From assembly GCF_000380335.1 (NCBI RefSeq), contig NC_021149.1, positions 2,036,501 to 2,100,500 of the forward strand: a stretch of 64,000 bases of DNA, in the 5' to 3' direction. The first letter of the stretch is position 1, and each line of letters opens with the position of its first letter. The notes beneath the pieces are model-generated. The model was not told the DNA's origin. It ran no database searches and worked only from the letters and a program-made list of their open reading frames with translations. This stretch comes from Azotobacter vinelandii CA (GTDB taxonomy: Bacteria > Pseudomonadota > Gammaproteobacteria > Pseudomonadales > Pseudomonadaceae). Made by a program: the position numbers and the translations under genes. Positions 26,951 to 36,956 of the stretch are shown one piece after another.

Positions 26951-29581
26951 TCAGTCGATGGGTACTTCATATCGATCAGCCTTGACTGGTTCGGATCGAG
27001 AAAGCCTGTATAACAAGGCGGGCAGGAATACGAAGGTCGATAACAGTACGGCGGACAGGCTCAGCAGCAAGAGCAGGCCCATGCTGGCCGTACCTGGATG
27101 GCGCGCTATCGCCAAGCTGCCAAAGGCTGTACCGGTGGTCAGTGCCGAAAACAGGATTGCACGCGCAGTGGGCGAGCCCAGGAATTGGCGTATTCCGCTG
27201 CGCCAGTTCATGACGAAATAGACGTTGAAGGACACACCCACGCCCAACAGCAGTGGCAATGCGATGATATTGGCGAAGTTGATCGAAATGCCGAGCAGGC
27301 GTGCCAGTAGTGCAGTCAGCAAGGCCGACATCAACAACGTCGCCATTACCAGAGCGGTGTCGAGCCACCGCCGCAACACCGCTATCAGCACCATGGCGAT
27401 GGTCAACGTGGCGTAGACAGCCGCCTGCTGGAAAGCTTGCAAGATGGTATCGGCTGACTTGACGGTATCGAATGCCGAGCCTACGGCTTGCGGTGCGACC
27501 GAATGGACCGCTTGGACGAAGCGGCGAAGGCCGGCGGTATGTTGCGCCTCATCGCCCGGTGTCAATTGTATCCGCACCTGGCCATCGACGCTGAACCAGT
27601 CGCGCCGGAGTTCGTCCGGCAGGCTTTGCAGGGTGATGTGCCGGGCGGAAAGCGAGTTCTTCAGTCGCTCGAAGGTTTCTGGCAAGAAACGCGACAGTGC
27701 CTGATTGGCGGTTAGCAGGACAGGGTCCGGGGCCTGCGCCAGCCGACCCAGCAGCTCGCCGATACGTAGCAGCGGCGCGCTCGGCGGCAGTGCATCCGCG
27801 ACGCCAGCGATCGCCATGCTCGAATCACGCGCCGCCGCGCGCAAGTCGGCGGCCGTGGGCGCCGGCTTCGCCTCATGGGTGCCCAGCACCGAGTACATCA
27901 AGTCCATGGCCTGCTGGATCTGATCGAGCTTATCGGCTTGATCCTCGGGAACGAAGTCGGCGCCGGAAACCACTTGGGCCACCTCTGGCAGCGTACCCAG
28001 CCGTGCCCCGAGAGTACGTGCGCTGGCGAGATCGGGAACCAGGACGTTCAGAGTGAAAGGGTTGGTGTTCGGATCGCCCATCAGCGAACTCAGGGTCTGC
28101 ATGGCTTCGGTATCTGGGCGCTTGGTATGCAGCGGATTGGCGTCGAAGGGTAAATTGATCGCACTCCACAGACCGGCCATGGCCAGTAGCGTGAAGGCCG
28201 CCAGTACCGGCATGCAGTGACGCGCCAACCAGTTGTCGGCGGCAGCTCCACCGGGCAGGGCGAGTTCCGAATGCTGTGCCCCGCGCGCAAGCAGGCCCAG
28301 CAGTGCCGGCAGTAGCGTCAAGGTGCAAAGCAGGGCCAGCAGCATGCCGACTCCGGCGATGATGCCCAACTCGGCCATGCCGCTGAAATGGGTCGGCGCG
28401 AAAGCCAGGAAACCCAAAGCGGTCGCCAGCGCGGCCAGACCGATCTGGCCTCCCACCTGGATGCCCGTTCGATGCAGGATATCGGCGAAATCGCGGTCGC
28501 CGCGTTGCAGGGCATGCAGGCGTACCCCGAACTGGATGCCGAAGTCGACCGCGAGGCCAACGAACAGTACGGCGAAGGCGACCGAGACCAGATTCAGGCG
28601 GCCGACCGCGAAGGCGGCGAAACCCAACGTGTAGAGCAGCCCCAACACCAAGGTGAGCACCACTGGCAGAATCAGCCGCCAGGAGCGTAGGGCCAACACC
28701 AGCCAGAAAACCACCAATACGGCGCCGCCGATGGCGATGGGAGCGGCACGATCGGTCAGCGAACGGAACTCCTCGTCCGATAGCGGTACCGAGCCGGTGT
28801 AGTTCACGCGGGCACGGCCGGCTTTCACATCCGGCAGGTCGGCGGCGATCTTCAGCATCGCCTGGGTAGCCGACTGGCCCGGCTCGAGGGCGTCGTGGTC
28901 GAGCACCGGGTTGATCAGCACAAGCTCCAGACCACCGTTATGGCCGGTCAACTGAGGAGTCAGCAACGCCTGCCAGGACAAGGGCGAGGCGTGGCCATTC
29001 AAGGCATCGTCCAATGACCTTGCTATGTTGCCGAGCGCGGCATCGTAGGCCGAAAGATAGTCACCCATACCGTAGCGAACGGCTTCGACCATCATATCCA
29101 GGCCCTTGAGTAGACCGCGGGCAGACGGGTCGGTGACCAGCGGCTCGAGCAACTGCCCGGCCTGCGTCATGCTGTCGATGACGTCGTACAATTCGTCGGG
29201 CGGCAGCAGCAGCAATCCCTCTCGATCGAGGAAAGAATTGATGCCTGGCGTGGACACCGAGCGTACGTGGCGCTGGTCGGCCGCCAGTGCATCGGCCAGC
29301 TCGAGTGCGGTTTCGCGTGCCTCCTCCGCCGTCGGCGCACGTACCACGGCAATGAGCGTATCGCTGAATTGCGGGAACTGGCCGGCGAACTCCAGGCTCT
29401 GTTGGCGCCATTGCAGACGTTCGGAAAACAGGTGATCCGAATCAGTGTCGATACTGAGGTGGGTGGATGCTCCCATCAGGCTGGCCACTGCGAGCAGCGC
29501 CGCTAGCATCAGGACGACGAAGGGGTGACGGCCGCTGGAGTCCACCAGCCATACGAGGCATTGCCGCGCTATCCTAGTCAT
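26951..29581 (-). CDS. hpnN: Hopanoid transporter HpnN (RND/MMPL family)
   Basis: 876-residue inner-membrane RND-type exporter that in other bacteria moves hopanoids from the inner to the outer membrane. Two repeats, each with one N-terminal membrane helix, a large periplasmic domain and five clustered helices (about 12 in total). The second-helix motif VAFAVLFVGLAVDFGIQFG is near residue 340, and LPLLLGVGVSFNVYFV is in the second half. It lies between hpnG and hpnA. The 241-base gap to hpnA contains no gene. Confidence 0.95.
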   Translation of the reverse strand: MTRIARQCLVWLVDSSGRHPFVVLMLAALLAVASLMGASTHLSIDTDSDHLFSERLQWRQQSLEFAGQFPQFSDTLIAVVRAPTAEEARETALELADALAADQRHVRSVSTPGINSFLDREGLLLLPPDELYDVIDSMTQAGQLLEPLVTDPSARGLLKGLDMMVEAVRYGMGDYLSAYDAALGNIARSLDDALNGHASPLSWQALLTPQLTGHNGGLELVLINPVLDHDALEPGQSATQAMLKIAADLPDVKAGRARVNYTGSVPLSDEEFRSLTDRAAPIAIGGAVLVVFWLVLALRSWRLILPVVLTLVLGLLYTLGFAAFAVGRLNLVSVAFAVLFVGLAVDFGIQFGVRLHALQRGDRDFADILHRTGIQVGGQIGLAALATALGFLAFAPTHFSGMAELGIIAGVGMLLALLCTLTLLPALLGLLARGAQHSELALPGGAAADNWLARHCMPVLAAFTLLAMAGLWSAINLPFDANPLHTKRPDTEAMQTLSSLMGDPNTNPFTLNVLVPDLASARTLGARLGTLPEVAQVVSGADFVPEDQADKLDQIQQAMDLMYSVLGTHEAKPAPTAADLRAAARDSSMAIAGVADALPPSAPLLRIGELLGRLAQAPDPVLLTANQALSRFLPETFERLKNSLSARHITLQSLPDELRRDWFSVDGQVRIQLTPGDEAQHTAGLRRFVQAVHSVAPQAVGSAFDTVKSADTILQAFQQAAVYATLTIAMVLIAVLRRWLDTALVMATLLMSALLTALLARLLGISINFANIIALPLLLGVGVSFNVYFVMNWRSGIRQFLGSPTARAILFSALTTGTAFGSLAIARHPGTASMGLLLLLSLSAVLLSTFVFLPALLYRLSRSEPVKADRYEVPID

Positions 29582-29672
29582 AACAACCTTATTACTGCGT
29601 GGGCTCCGGTTACTACCTGTAGAAGCGGAGCGAAGGTTGCGCCAGGCATCCGGAAGTCAGCGGCGGATTCTA

Positions 29673-30416
29673 TCATGTCTCCCCGCATTGCAAGGCGGCT
29701 GGCGCTTCCAGGTTGGGAGCGGCTTTTGCTGCTGCGCGTAGCGCACGTAGGGCCTTGTCCATGCACGAGGAAAGCCTCGGCAGGCGACTCAGCAGCCACG
29801 GCCGGCGTGCCAGGGTGGCGATCAACCGTGGCAGTTGCGGCTGGCCCCAGGGGCCGATGGCGGCTTGCAGTGCTTCGGGGAGTGCATCGTCGCGCTCGTC
29901 GACAATGGCGCGAAGCGTAGCGAACGGCAGGTTGCGATCCGCAGCCACCGCAGCCACCGCAGCGCTTTCCATATCCACCGCCGCTGCGGCATAGCGGCTG
30001 TGCGCCGCCATCTTTGCCTCCGGGGTGGAAAGCGCTCTGCACGAGCTGAGCAGGGTGATGCCAGAAACGACTGGCAGCCCCGCCGATGCCAGCCGTTTCC
30101 GTAGTCGGCCGCACCAGGCGGGGTCTGTCATGTAAGTGCGGCCGTCTCCATCGAGTACGCCATGCGGACAGAGCAGCGTGCCGCTGCGCAGACCGGCATC
30201 CAGGGCACCGGCGACACCGAATGTCGCCAGGGCTCCAGCGCCGGCGTCGGCCAGGGCTTGCGCCGCCTTCCGCGCGGCTTCCGGCCCCATGCCGCTCAAC
30301 CACAGGACGCAGCCGTCGGCCAGGGGCATCAGGCATTCGGGGCGTACGGACTTTGCCGTCAATGCTTCGGCCTCGACTTTCAACGCGACTACGATGCCAG
30401 CCGAGTACAAGCTCAC
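29673..30416 (-). CDS. hpnG: Adenosylhopane nucleosidase HpnG
   Basis: 247 residues from a GTG at 30416 that overlaps the shc stop (GTGA). The long in-frame extension upstream lies inside shc and is not real. Phosphorylase/nucleosidase-fold enzyme that removes adenine from adenosylhopane to give ribosylhopane. Family features: FGVAGALDAGLRSGTLL and VDMESAAVAAVAADRNLPF, near the active-site MESA motif. It is coupled to shc and followed by hpnN. Confidence 0.92.
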   Translation of the reverse strand: MSLYSAGIVVALKVEAEALTAKSVRPECLMPLADGCVLWLSGMGPEAARKAAQALADAGAGALATFGVAGALDAGLRSGTLLCPHGVLDGDGRTYMTDPAWCGRLRKRLASAGLPVVSGITLLSSCRALSTPEAKMAAHSRYAAAAVDMESAAVAAVAADRNLPFATLRAIVDERDDALPEALQAAIGPWGQPQLPRLIATLARRPWLLSRLPRLSSCMDKALRALRAAAKAAPNLEAPAALQCGET

Positions 30417-32392
30417 CGCTGCTCCCTGGAGCGATTCAACAGATGCCGATAGCGGGCCAGCGCGTATAGAGGGAAATAGGCGGCATAACCGTGATACTTG
30501 AGGTAGTAAACCCGTGGAAAACCGGGGGCGTTGTGCGAGGGATGGGACCAGAGTCCGTCGGTTTGCTGGCAGGCGAGCAGAAAAGCGATACCGCGTCTCA
30601 CCGAGTCGGACTCCACTTCGCCCATGGCCAGTTGGGCCAGTACTGCCCATGCCGTCGAGTGTGGCGTGCTGATTCCTGCGTTGGTACCGGCCAGGTGCGG
30701 GTCGATGTAGCTGTCGTTGGTCTCGCCCCAGCCGCCATCGGGGTGCTGGCGCGTGCGTAGCCAGTCGACGGATTTGCGCAGGTAGGGTTGGCGGAGGTCC
30801 TCGCCGGCCAAGGCAAGGCCGGAAAGCGCGCTCCAGGTGCCGTAGATATAGTTGCTGCCCCAGCGGCCCCACCAACTGCCGTCGGGCTGTTGGGTCGTGC
30901 GCAGGTAGTCGATGCAGCGGCGCAGGCCGTCACGGTCTTGATCGCGCTTCAATATGCCGAGGCAGGCGGCCACGCGGCCGGAGACGTCCTCGGTCGGGGG
31001 GTCGAGCAAGGCTCCATGGTCTGCGAAGGGAATGGCGTTGAGGTAGTAGTGGGTGTTGTCGGCATCGAAGGCGGCAAAGCCGCCATTCCTCGACTGCAAG
31101 GCCAGCATCCAATCCACGGCGCGATCGATGTTGAAGGCATGTTGCCCGGGCTGTCCGCGACGACGGTCCGATATGTGCAACAGAGCTGCCACCAGTGCCG
31201 TGTCGTCGATGTCCGGATAATAGCCGTTGGCATACTGGAAGGCCCAGCCGCCTGGAGCCGCTTGGGGGGCCTGCGCTTCCCAGTCGCCCCTGCAATCCAG
31301 CTCCTGCCGCTGGACGAGCCAGTCGCCGGCCCGTGCGATGGCCGTTTGGGTTGCCGTATCGTCACCACTGTGGATCAGGGCCATGGCACTCCAGGCGGTA
31401 TCCCATACCGGCGAAACGCAAGGCTGGCAGTAGGCCGAGCCGTCGTCACGATGGACAATCAGCTTCTGGATCGAGCGCAAGCAGGTCTTTCGGGCTGGAT
31501 GATCCTTGGGATAGCCGAGCAGGATCATCGCTTCGTAGCAATTGACCATCGGCGGGAAAATCGCCCCCAGGCCGTCTTCGCCATTCATGCGCGGCAAAAA
31601 CCAGGCCTCGGCCTTGCGGATAGCATGCTGACGCAGCGATTTCGGCATCCAGCGGTCAAGCGTACGAGCAAATTTGTCCAGTCCCAGGAAAATGCGGTTC
31701 AGCAGGCCACCACGGAGGAAATAGTGGCGCTCCTGCTCCGGCGCAGTGACGAACAGCTCGCGGATGTCCACTCGCTTGGGGTTGGCAGCCCGGGCCTTGA
31801 GCGAACAGAGGATCGTCAAGGGCACCAGGGTGGTCCGCGCCCAGTAGGACATCTTTTCGATATGGATTGGCGCCCAGCGCGGCAACAGCATGATTTCGAC
31901 CGGCAGATAGGGTACGGCACGCCAGGGGACCTGCTCGAACATCGCCAGTAGGATGCGGGTGAATACGTTGCTTTTGGCGGCGCCGCCAAGCGCCAGCACC
32001 GCCTCGCGCGCCCGACGCATATGTGGCGCTTCGGGGGAGTCGCCGGCGGCCTTGAGCGCATAATAGGCCTTGACCGTGCACGACAGGTCGATCGCGCCTC
32101 CCACGTATTGCGGCCAGCCGCCATGAGTCTCCTGGACCTGGGTAGCGCGCAAGTAGCGCGCCATCCTTTCCTGCAGGTCTTCGTCAATCTCATCCGTGAA
32201 ATGCATCATCAAAATGTATTCAGCAGTGATCGTGCAGTCGGATTCGAGCTCGAAACACCAGTGCCCATCGGCACCTTGCCGCCCCAGCAGCGCTGCGCGC
32301 GCACGTACGATGGCCTGGTCCAGACCGGTTGTTTCGGATTCGCGAGAGTGGCTATCGATACTGGCAGGGACAAGAAGAGAGGAACGTTCCAT
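30413..32392 (-). CDS. shc: Squalene-hopene cyclase
   Basis: 659 residues from MERSSLLVPAS; an ATG 15 bases further upstream is possible. Cyclises squalene to hopene and hopanol in one step at the inner membrane, forming the hopanoid core. The acid motif DIDDTA (DXDDTA) is present. Multiple QW repeats are visible, for example GADGHWCFELE, DGSWWGRWGSNYIYGTW and DGGWGETNDSY. It starts 33 bases after the squalene synthase gene ends, so the pair is cotranscribed. Also called hpnF. Confidence 0.97.
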   Translation of the reverse strand: MERSSLLVPASIDSHSRESETTGLDQAIVRARAALLGRQGADGHWCFELESDCTITAEYILMMHFTDEIDEDLQERMARYLRATQVQETHGGWPQYVGGAIDLSCTVKAYYALKAAGDSPEAPHMRRAREAVLALGGAAKSNVFTRILLAMFEQVPWRAVPYLPVEIMLLPRWAPIHIEKMSYWARTTLVPLTILCSLKARAANPKRVDIRELFVTAPEQERHYFLRGGLLNRIFLGLDKFARTLDRWMPKSLRQHAIRKAEAWFLPRMNGEDGLGAIFPPMVNCYEAMILLGYPKDHPARKTCLRSIQKLIVHRDDGSAYCQPCVSPVWDTAWSAMALIHSGDDTATQTAIARAGDWLVQRQELDCRGDWEAQAPQAAPGGWAFQYANGYYPDIDDTALVAALLHISDRRRGQPGQHAFNIDRAVDWMLALQSRNGGFAAFDADNTHYYLNAIPFADHGALLDPPTEDVSGRVAACLGILKRDQDRDGLRRCIDYLRTTQQPDGSWWGRWGSNYIYGTWSALSGLALAGEDLRQPYLRKSVDWLRTRQHPDGGWGETNDSYIDPHLAGTNAGISTPHSTAWAVLAQLAMGEVESDSVRRGIAFLLACQQTDGLWSHPSHNAPGFPRVYYLKYHGYAAYFPLYALARYRHLLNRSREQR

Positions 32393-32425
32393 ATGGCTGC
32401 ATATCACTTGTATCGGTGGGTTGCT

Positions 32426-33559
32426 CTAGGCCGATTCGGCGAAGTAGGAGATGGCGCTCTTCGGCCAGGCAAGGTGTGGGTGGGGAGAGGTGCTCCATTC
32501 CGCGGACAGCGGCGTCAACGGAAGCTTGCGTGCGGATGCTGCGAACAGCCAGCGCAAACCGGTATTGTAATTGCCTGTCAGTCGCGTGAGCGCGATGGTG
32601 TAGGCTACCGCCTTGCGCGATACCTTCACTTGCTCGCCGGCGGAGAAATGGGGGTTTTGCTGCAGCTTGCGCAGTGTCAGCACGGCGAGGCCGATACTCC
32701 ACAAGCAGAAGCGGCGGAACCCGGAGTGTCTGTTCGGAATCATCAGCGTATATTCCAACGCGTCGCGCAGGTGGGCGTGAGCCACCCCGATGAGCTCGGT
32801 CAGTGCGCTCATATAGTTCGCATCCTGCCGGCCCGCTTGCAACTCCTCCAATCGCACGCCATATCGGGCGAAGACGTCCTGCGGCAGCCAGCAGACGCCA
32901 CGGCGGTAATCTTCCCACTGATCCTTGAGGATGTTGGTCATCTGCAGCCCTTGGCCGAAAGAGATCGCCAGACGCATCAGAGGGTCACGCTGGCTGGCCA
33001 GGGCGGGATCGAAATCGATGAGCAGTTCCGTCAGCATTTCGCCCACTACGCCGGCTACGCAGTAGCAGTAGCAATCCATGTCGCACAGCGTTTCCAGTCC
33101 ATGCTGGCCTACGTTGCGCTGGAAGTCGTGCATGCCGTGGGACATCACTTTCAGGCAATTGACGATCGCCATGCGCTGTGCCGGCTTCAAGCTATTGGTA
33201 ACCTGTAACACCAACGGCAATTGGCTCACCAGGTCACGCTCGGCTTCCGAGGTTTCCGTGGAGAATCGTGACGCCAGTTCGGTCGAGAAATATTGCGGTG
33301 CGATGCGGCCAGTCACCGCATCGATGAATGCATCCTCGTAACGACGCTTTTCCTCGGCGGAAAACGCCGGTTCATCCTCGATGGTATCTGCGATGCGACA
33401 CAACAGATAAGCATTGGTCACCGCACGGCGTAATAGCGGCGGCAATTGGGGAATGGTCAGTGCGAAAGTTCTGGAGACTTTTGAAAGGATAGCGTTTTGA
33501 TAAGCATCGGCACTGGTTGTTGAGGACTCGATAGCTAGAGCTGTTTGGGATTCAAGCAT
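32426..33559 (-). CDS. Squalene synthase (farnesyl-diphosphate farnesyltransferase)
   Basis: 377 residues. The two Asp-rich motifs are LCRIADTIEDEP (DXXED) near residue 57 and FGQGLQMTNILKDQWEDYRR near residue 200. VSRTFALTIPQLP starts the conserved core. Length and motif spacing fit a one-enzyme squalene synthase that uses two FPP plus NADPH, more than the shorter HpnC or HpnD. No hpnC, hpnD or hpnE is present in the window, which supports this reading. It heads the minus-strand core operon, so its promoter should lie just above 33559. Confidence 0.85.
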   Translation of the reverse strand: MLESQTALAIESSTTSADAYQNAILSKVSRTFALTIPQLPPLLRRAVTNAYLLCRIADTIEDEPAFSAEEKRRYEDAFIDAVTGRIAPQYFSTELASRFSTETSEAERDLVSQLPLVLQVTNSLKPAQRMAIVNCLKVMSHGMHDFQRNVGQHGLETLCDMDCYCYCVAGVVGEMLTELLIDFDPALASQRDPLMRLAISFGQGLQMTNILKDQWEDYRRGVCWLPQDVFARYGVRLEELQAGRQDANYMSALTELIGVAHAHLRDALEYTLMIPNRHSGFRRFCLWSIGLAVLTLRKLQQNPHFSAGEQVKVSRKAVAYTIALTRLTGNYNTGLRWLFAASARKLPLTPLSAEWSTSPHPHLAWPKSAISYFAESA

Positions 33560-35190
33560 GATATGCCTTAGCTTTTCTCTTTTTCAACGAGTTACTTGTC
33601 ATTCTGACACGAATTTCTCAGTGGTAGAGTACGCCAACCCCTTGATTTATCAACCGGACCTAAAATGCATGGGCAGTAAAAAGCCTTGCAATTCAATGGA
33701 TTATCTGTCTTGAGCATAGGCGCGGTCGGCCCTGTCACGATCAAGAGTCACCTCCAGGGAGTAATACCGAGTTGAGACGCACTTTCATAGGAATAAGCTA
33801 TGATGATCCTCACCATTTTGCTTGTGGTTAAGCAATCTTTCAAATCGTCGAAGGTCTCAGCAACACGCCGTGTTTCGACGATTCGCCGAAGAGAGGGGCG
33901 CAGTCGGTTTTCGAGGCGGCCTGTTTGATCTTGCCAAACGCCGAGTGAATACTTCGTCAAGCGATGCATTGCGACGAGGCGATCCATGGTAGGGCAGGCG
34001 GCCCGATGAAGCGATCCCCGTATCCGGAATGCAGCCTCTTGACATCTGGTCGAAGCCTGGAAACAGCGAAGAGCGATCCGTTGGCCACTGACGGCGACAG
34101 TGGCTTCCTCGGGGTAGTTTCGGCCTGAGCCTGATCCTGAACGGAGATCCCCTTTGACTGGTGCTTCGCATCCTGCAACGTCGGTGCATACTCTGGTATG
34201 TGGATGCTTGCAAACTCACCCCGACGGGATCGATCCTTGACGCCGCCGATCTGGAGAGGCGTCCGGGATTTCAGTCACGGGTAAAGCCCAGTACCGGTGA
34301 TTCATGGGTTGTAATAGCCACTCTCCGGGATATGTGGCGTGTTCGGCGACGCTGAGTTCGTGATAGGACATGGCAACACCTTACCGAAACGGTCAGGTGT
34401 TGCACTCAGATTTTGCCGCCGCCGGGCTTCAAACCGATCGATGTATACCAGGCACTACTCGATGATGCCTCTTCCGAAACATTGCTTGATGTCTTGACCT
34501 TGTTGACGGAAGCGATATACAGCAAGAGCGAGAAACTCGGATGTGTCGCGCGCTCTGGATAAATCCGATAAAGAGGCAGCATGGCGTGCCTGTAGCCGAA
34601 TCCTTGTTTCCCCACGCAGTCGTGAATACCTTCACGAGGGGAGGGCATTGGATATTTTGCTCGAAGCAATCGAATTGCATTACAGGCGGCTGGTAATTCA
34701 GTCTCAATAACCCAGCCTGGCGGAGAGCTTTTTCCGCAAGGGTAACGGTGGACCAGGGCAAAGCGGAAGTGTCCGCTCATGCGGCCCTGCCGTTCAACTA
34801 CGATGAGCCCACGTCTGCGCCCATCGCAGAAAGTCAGGTGCTGGTTCCGCGTCGCATCGGCGAGCGAGTCCCGACCTGTGGAGCTTGTTCAACCTACGCA
34901 GGAGCATCTCGTCCTGGACGGCTGGCTTGGGCGAACTGCCAACGGTCGCCGCCAGGGTACCCGTCCAGTGCAAGGTATCGCTCAGAGCCTGCGCTTGCGT
35001 CGAGCCCATGGCTTCTGGCCGTCGGCAGTCCTTCGAGCCTGGTTGACCAGGGACACAGTGCATTGCCATCGCAGGTCCGGGAGCAGCATCGCGAGTTGCG
35101 CATCGAGATGACCGATCGTCATGTGGTCGTATGGCGACGGTCCATGTTCGGGAGACTGGTCCATCCATCGGATGCGTCCGCCGGGGCCGC
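33560..35190. other. Long stretch without an intact recognisable gene
   Basis: About 1.6 kb between the squalene synthase and a LysR gene. Open frames here are short, conflicting and unlike known families. The left 150 bases are AT-rich and probably hold the promoter of the hopanoid core operon. A decayed coding segment at 34370-34710 is listed separately. The rest looks like degraded DNA. Confidence 0.6.
34370..34710 (+). pseudogene. Possible decayed small gene
   Basis: Joining three plus-strand frames gives protein-like text. It starts MATPYRNGQVLHSDFAAAG at 34370, continues KPIDVYQALLDDASSETLLD and LTEAIYSKSEKLG, and then RALDKSDKEAAWRACSRILV to HYRRLVIQSQ, ending at TAA 34710. Two frameshifts are needed. 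I do not recognise the family. The protein-like composition in adjoining frames suggests a broken gene, but chance is possible. Confidence 0.3.
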
Positions 35191-36087
35191 TCATAGCGAT
35201 TTCACGATGTGCTCGCGCAGCCACTGGTGTGCAGGATCGCGATGAACGCGCTCGTGCCAGAGCATGAGCATCTCGAAGCCCGGCACTTCCAAGGGCGGCT
35301 CGACCACTTGCAACGCATCGTTGTCGCGTACCAGCCGGGACGGCACCATCGCCACCAGATCGGTGCTGGTCAGCACCGATGCGAGAAACAGGAAGTGCGG
35401 AACGGACAGCGCGACCCGTCGCGTCATGCCCAGCTCGGCCAGCGCCGTATCCGTCACGCCATGAAAGCCGCCGCCGTCCGGCGATACGATCACATGATCG
35501 AGCTTGCAGAACTGTGCCAGCGTCGGGCGGCGTTTCAATCGAGGATGTCCGACGCGGCCGGCCAGCACGTAGCGTTCGGTGAACAACGGCCTGCGCTGCA
35601 GGGACGGCGGGGCTTCCGCGCTGATGTGGAAGGCCAGGTCGATATCAGCCTGTTCCGCCTGGCGGGCCAGCATCGGCGGGAGCAGTTCCAGAATCGCCAA
35701 CCGCGTGCCGGGCGCCGCCGACCGCAGCCCGGCCAGCGCCGGCGACAGGATGGTGGACTCGCCGTAGTCCGAGGCCGCGATGCGCCAGGTCTGGCCGGCC
35801 CGGGCGGGGTCGAAGGGACTGGAAGGGGCCACCGCCCGTTCCAGTGCTTCCAGCGCCTGGCGTAGCGGCTCGCGCAGTTCGTCCGCGCGCGCGGTGGGCC
35901 GCATGCCCCGAGGGCCGGGCAGCAGCAACGGATCGCCGAAGACTTCCCGCAGCCTGGCGAGCTGCACGCTTACCGTGGGCTGCGACAGATGCAGGCGCAT
36001 GGCCGCACGGGTCACGTTGTGCTCGGCCAGCAAGGCGTTGAGCGTGACCAGCAGGTTCAGGTCGAGACGCCTCAAGGAATTGTTCAT
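35191..36087 (-). CDS. LysR-family transcriptional regulator
   Basis: 298 residues. The N-terminal winged HTH covers residues 5-65 (LDLNLLVTLNALLAEHNVTR, LHLSQPTVSVQLARLRE). The C-terminal substrate-binding-like domain follows, and the PTVSVQL recognition helix is typical of LysR. It is divergent from the quinone reductase gene at 36174 with about 86 bases between, the usual layout for a LysR regulator and its target. The inducer is unknown. Confidence 0.93.
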   Translation of the reverse strand: MNNSLRRLDLNLLVTLNALLAEHNVTRAAMRLHLSQPTVSVQLARLREVFGDPLLLPGPRGMRPTARADELREPLRQALEALERAVAPSSPFDPARAGQTWRIAASDYGESTILSPALAGLRSAAPGTRLAILELLPPMLARQAEQADIDLAFHISAEAPPSLQRRPLFTERYVLAGRVGHPRLKRRPTLAQFCKLDHVIVSPDGGGFHGVTDTALAELGMTRRVALSVPHFLFLASVLTSTDLVAMVPSRLVRDNDALQVVEPPLEVPGFEMLMLWHERVHRDPAHQWLREHIVKSL

Positions 36088-36173
36088 GGCAATACCTGGG
36101 ATTCTTGGAATTCATTTTTAATATATCAGAGGCCGCCCTATCGTGTGCCCACCTGCCGATGGAGCACCGAGCC

Positions 36174-36956
36174 ATGAATGTCCTTCTTGTCTATGCCCAC
36201 CCCGAATCCCGATCCTTGAACGGTTCGCTCAAGGATTTCGCCATTCAGCGCCTGGAGCGTGCGGGCCATACGGTCCGGGTGTCGGACCTGTACGCCATGA
36301 ACTGGAAGGCTACGCTGGATGCGGACGACAACACCGCGCGGCAGCCTGGCGCGCGCTTCGATCCGTCCATGGACTCCAGACAGGCGTTCGAGAATGGCAC
36401 GCAGAGCACCGACATCGCGCGCGAGCAGGACAAGCTGCGCTGGGCCGATGGCGTAATCCTGCAGTTTCCGCTGTGGTGGTTCTCGATGCCGGCCATCCTC
36501 AAGGGCTGGATCGAACGCGTGTATGCCTACGGCTTCGCCTATGGCGTGGGCGAGCACTCGGACACGCACTGGGGCGACCGCTACGGCGAAGGCATGCTGG
36601 CCGGCAAGCGTGCCATGCTGGTGGTGACGGCCGGCGGCTGGGCGTCGCACTACGAGCCACGCGGCATCAACGGGCCCATCGACGACATCCTGTTTCCCAT
36701 CCAGCACGGCATCCTCTTCTATCCAGGCTTCGACGTGCTGCCATCCCATGTGATCTATCGGACGAGCAGGATCGACGAGGCGGGGTTCTCGAAGGCCTGC
36801 GATGCGCTGGGACAACGGCTGGATGACCTCTGGACGGCCGACCCCGTTCCTTTCCGCAGGCAGAACGCCGGGGACTACCTCATTCCGGAGCTGACGCTGA
36901 AGCCCGGGCTGGCGCCGGGGAGGTCTGGTTTCGACATCCACGTCGAACGGGATTAG
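36174..36956 (+). CDS. NAD(P)H dehydrogenase (quinone), flavodoxin-like
   Basis: 260 residues from the ATG at 36174 (MNVLLVYAHPESRSLNGSL); an earlier in-frame start gives an unrelated extension. DT-diaphorase/MdaB-like FMN or FAD enzyme making two-electron reductions of quinones. Conserved segments: QFPLWWFSMPAILKGWIERV, GYGEGMLAGKRAMLVVTAGG-like region, and HGILFYPGFDVLP. It is divergent from a LysR gene that probably controls it. The TAG stop is shared with the TA target of the MITE-like element. Confidence 0.9.
   Translation: MNVLLVYAHPESRSLNGSLKDFAIQRLERAGHTVRVSDLYAMNWKATLDADDNTARQPGARFDPSMDSRQAFENGTQSTDIAREQDKLRWADGVILQFPLWWFSMPAILKGWIERVYAYGFAYGVGEHSDTHWGDRYGEGMLAGKRAMLVVTAGGWASHYEPRGINGPIDDILFPIQHGILFYPGFDVLPSHVIYRTSRIDEAGFSKACDALGQRLDDLWTADPVPFRRQNAGDYLIPELTLKPGLAPGRSGFDIHVERD

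Noticed and set aside
30417-30875. Upstream extension of hpnG
   Set aside because: It runs inside shc; the GTG at 30416 overlapping the shc stop is the natural start.
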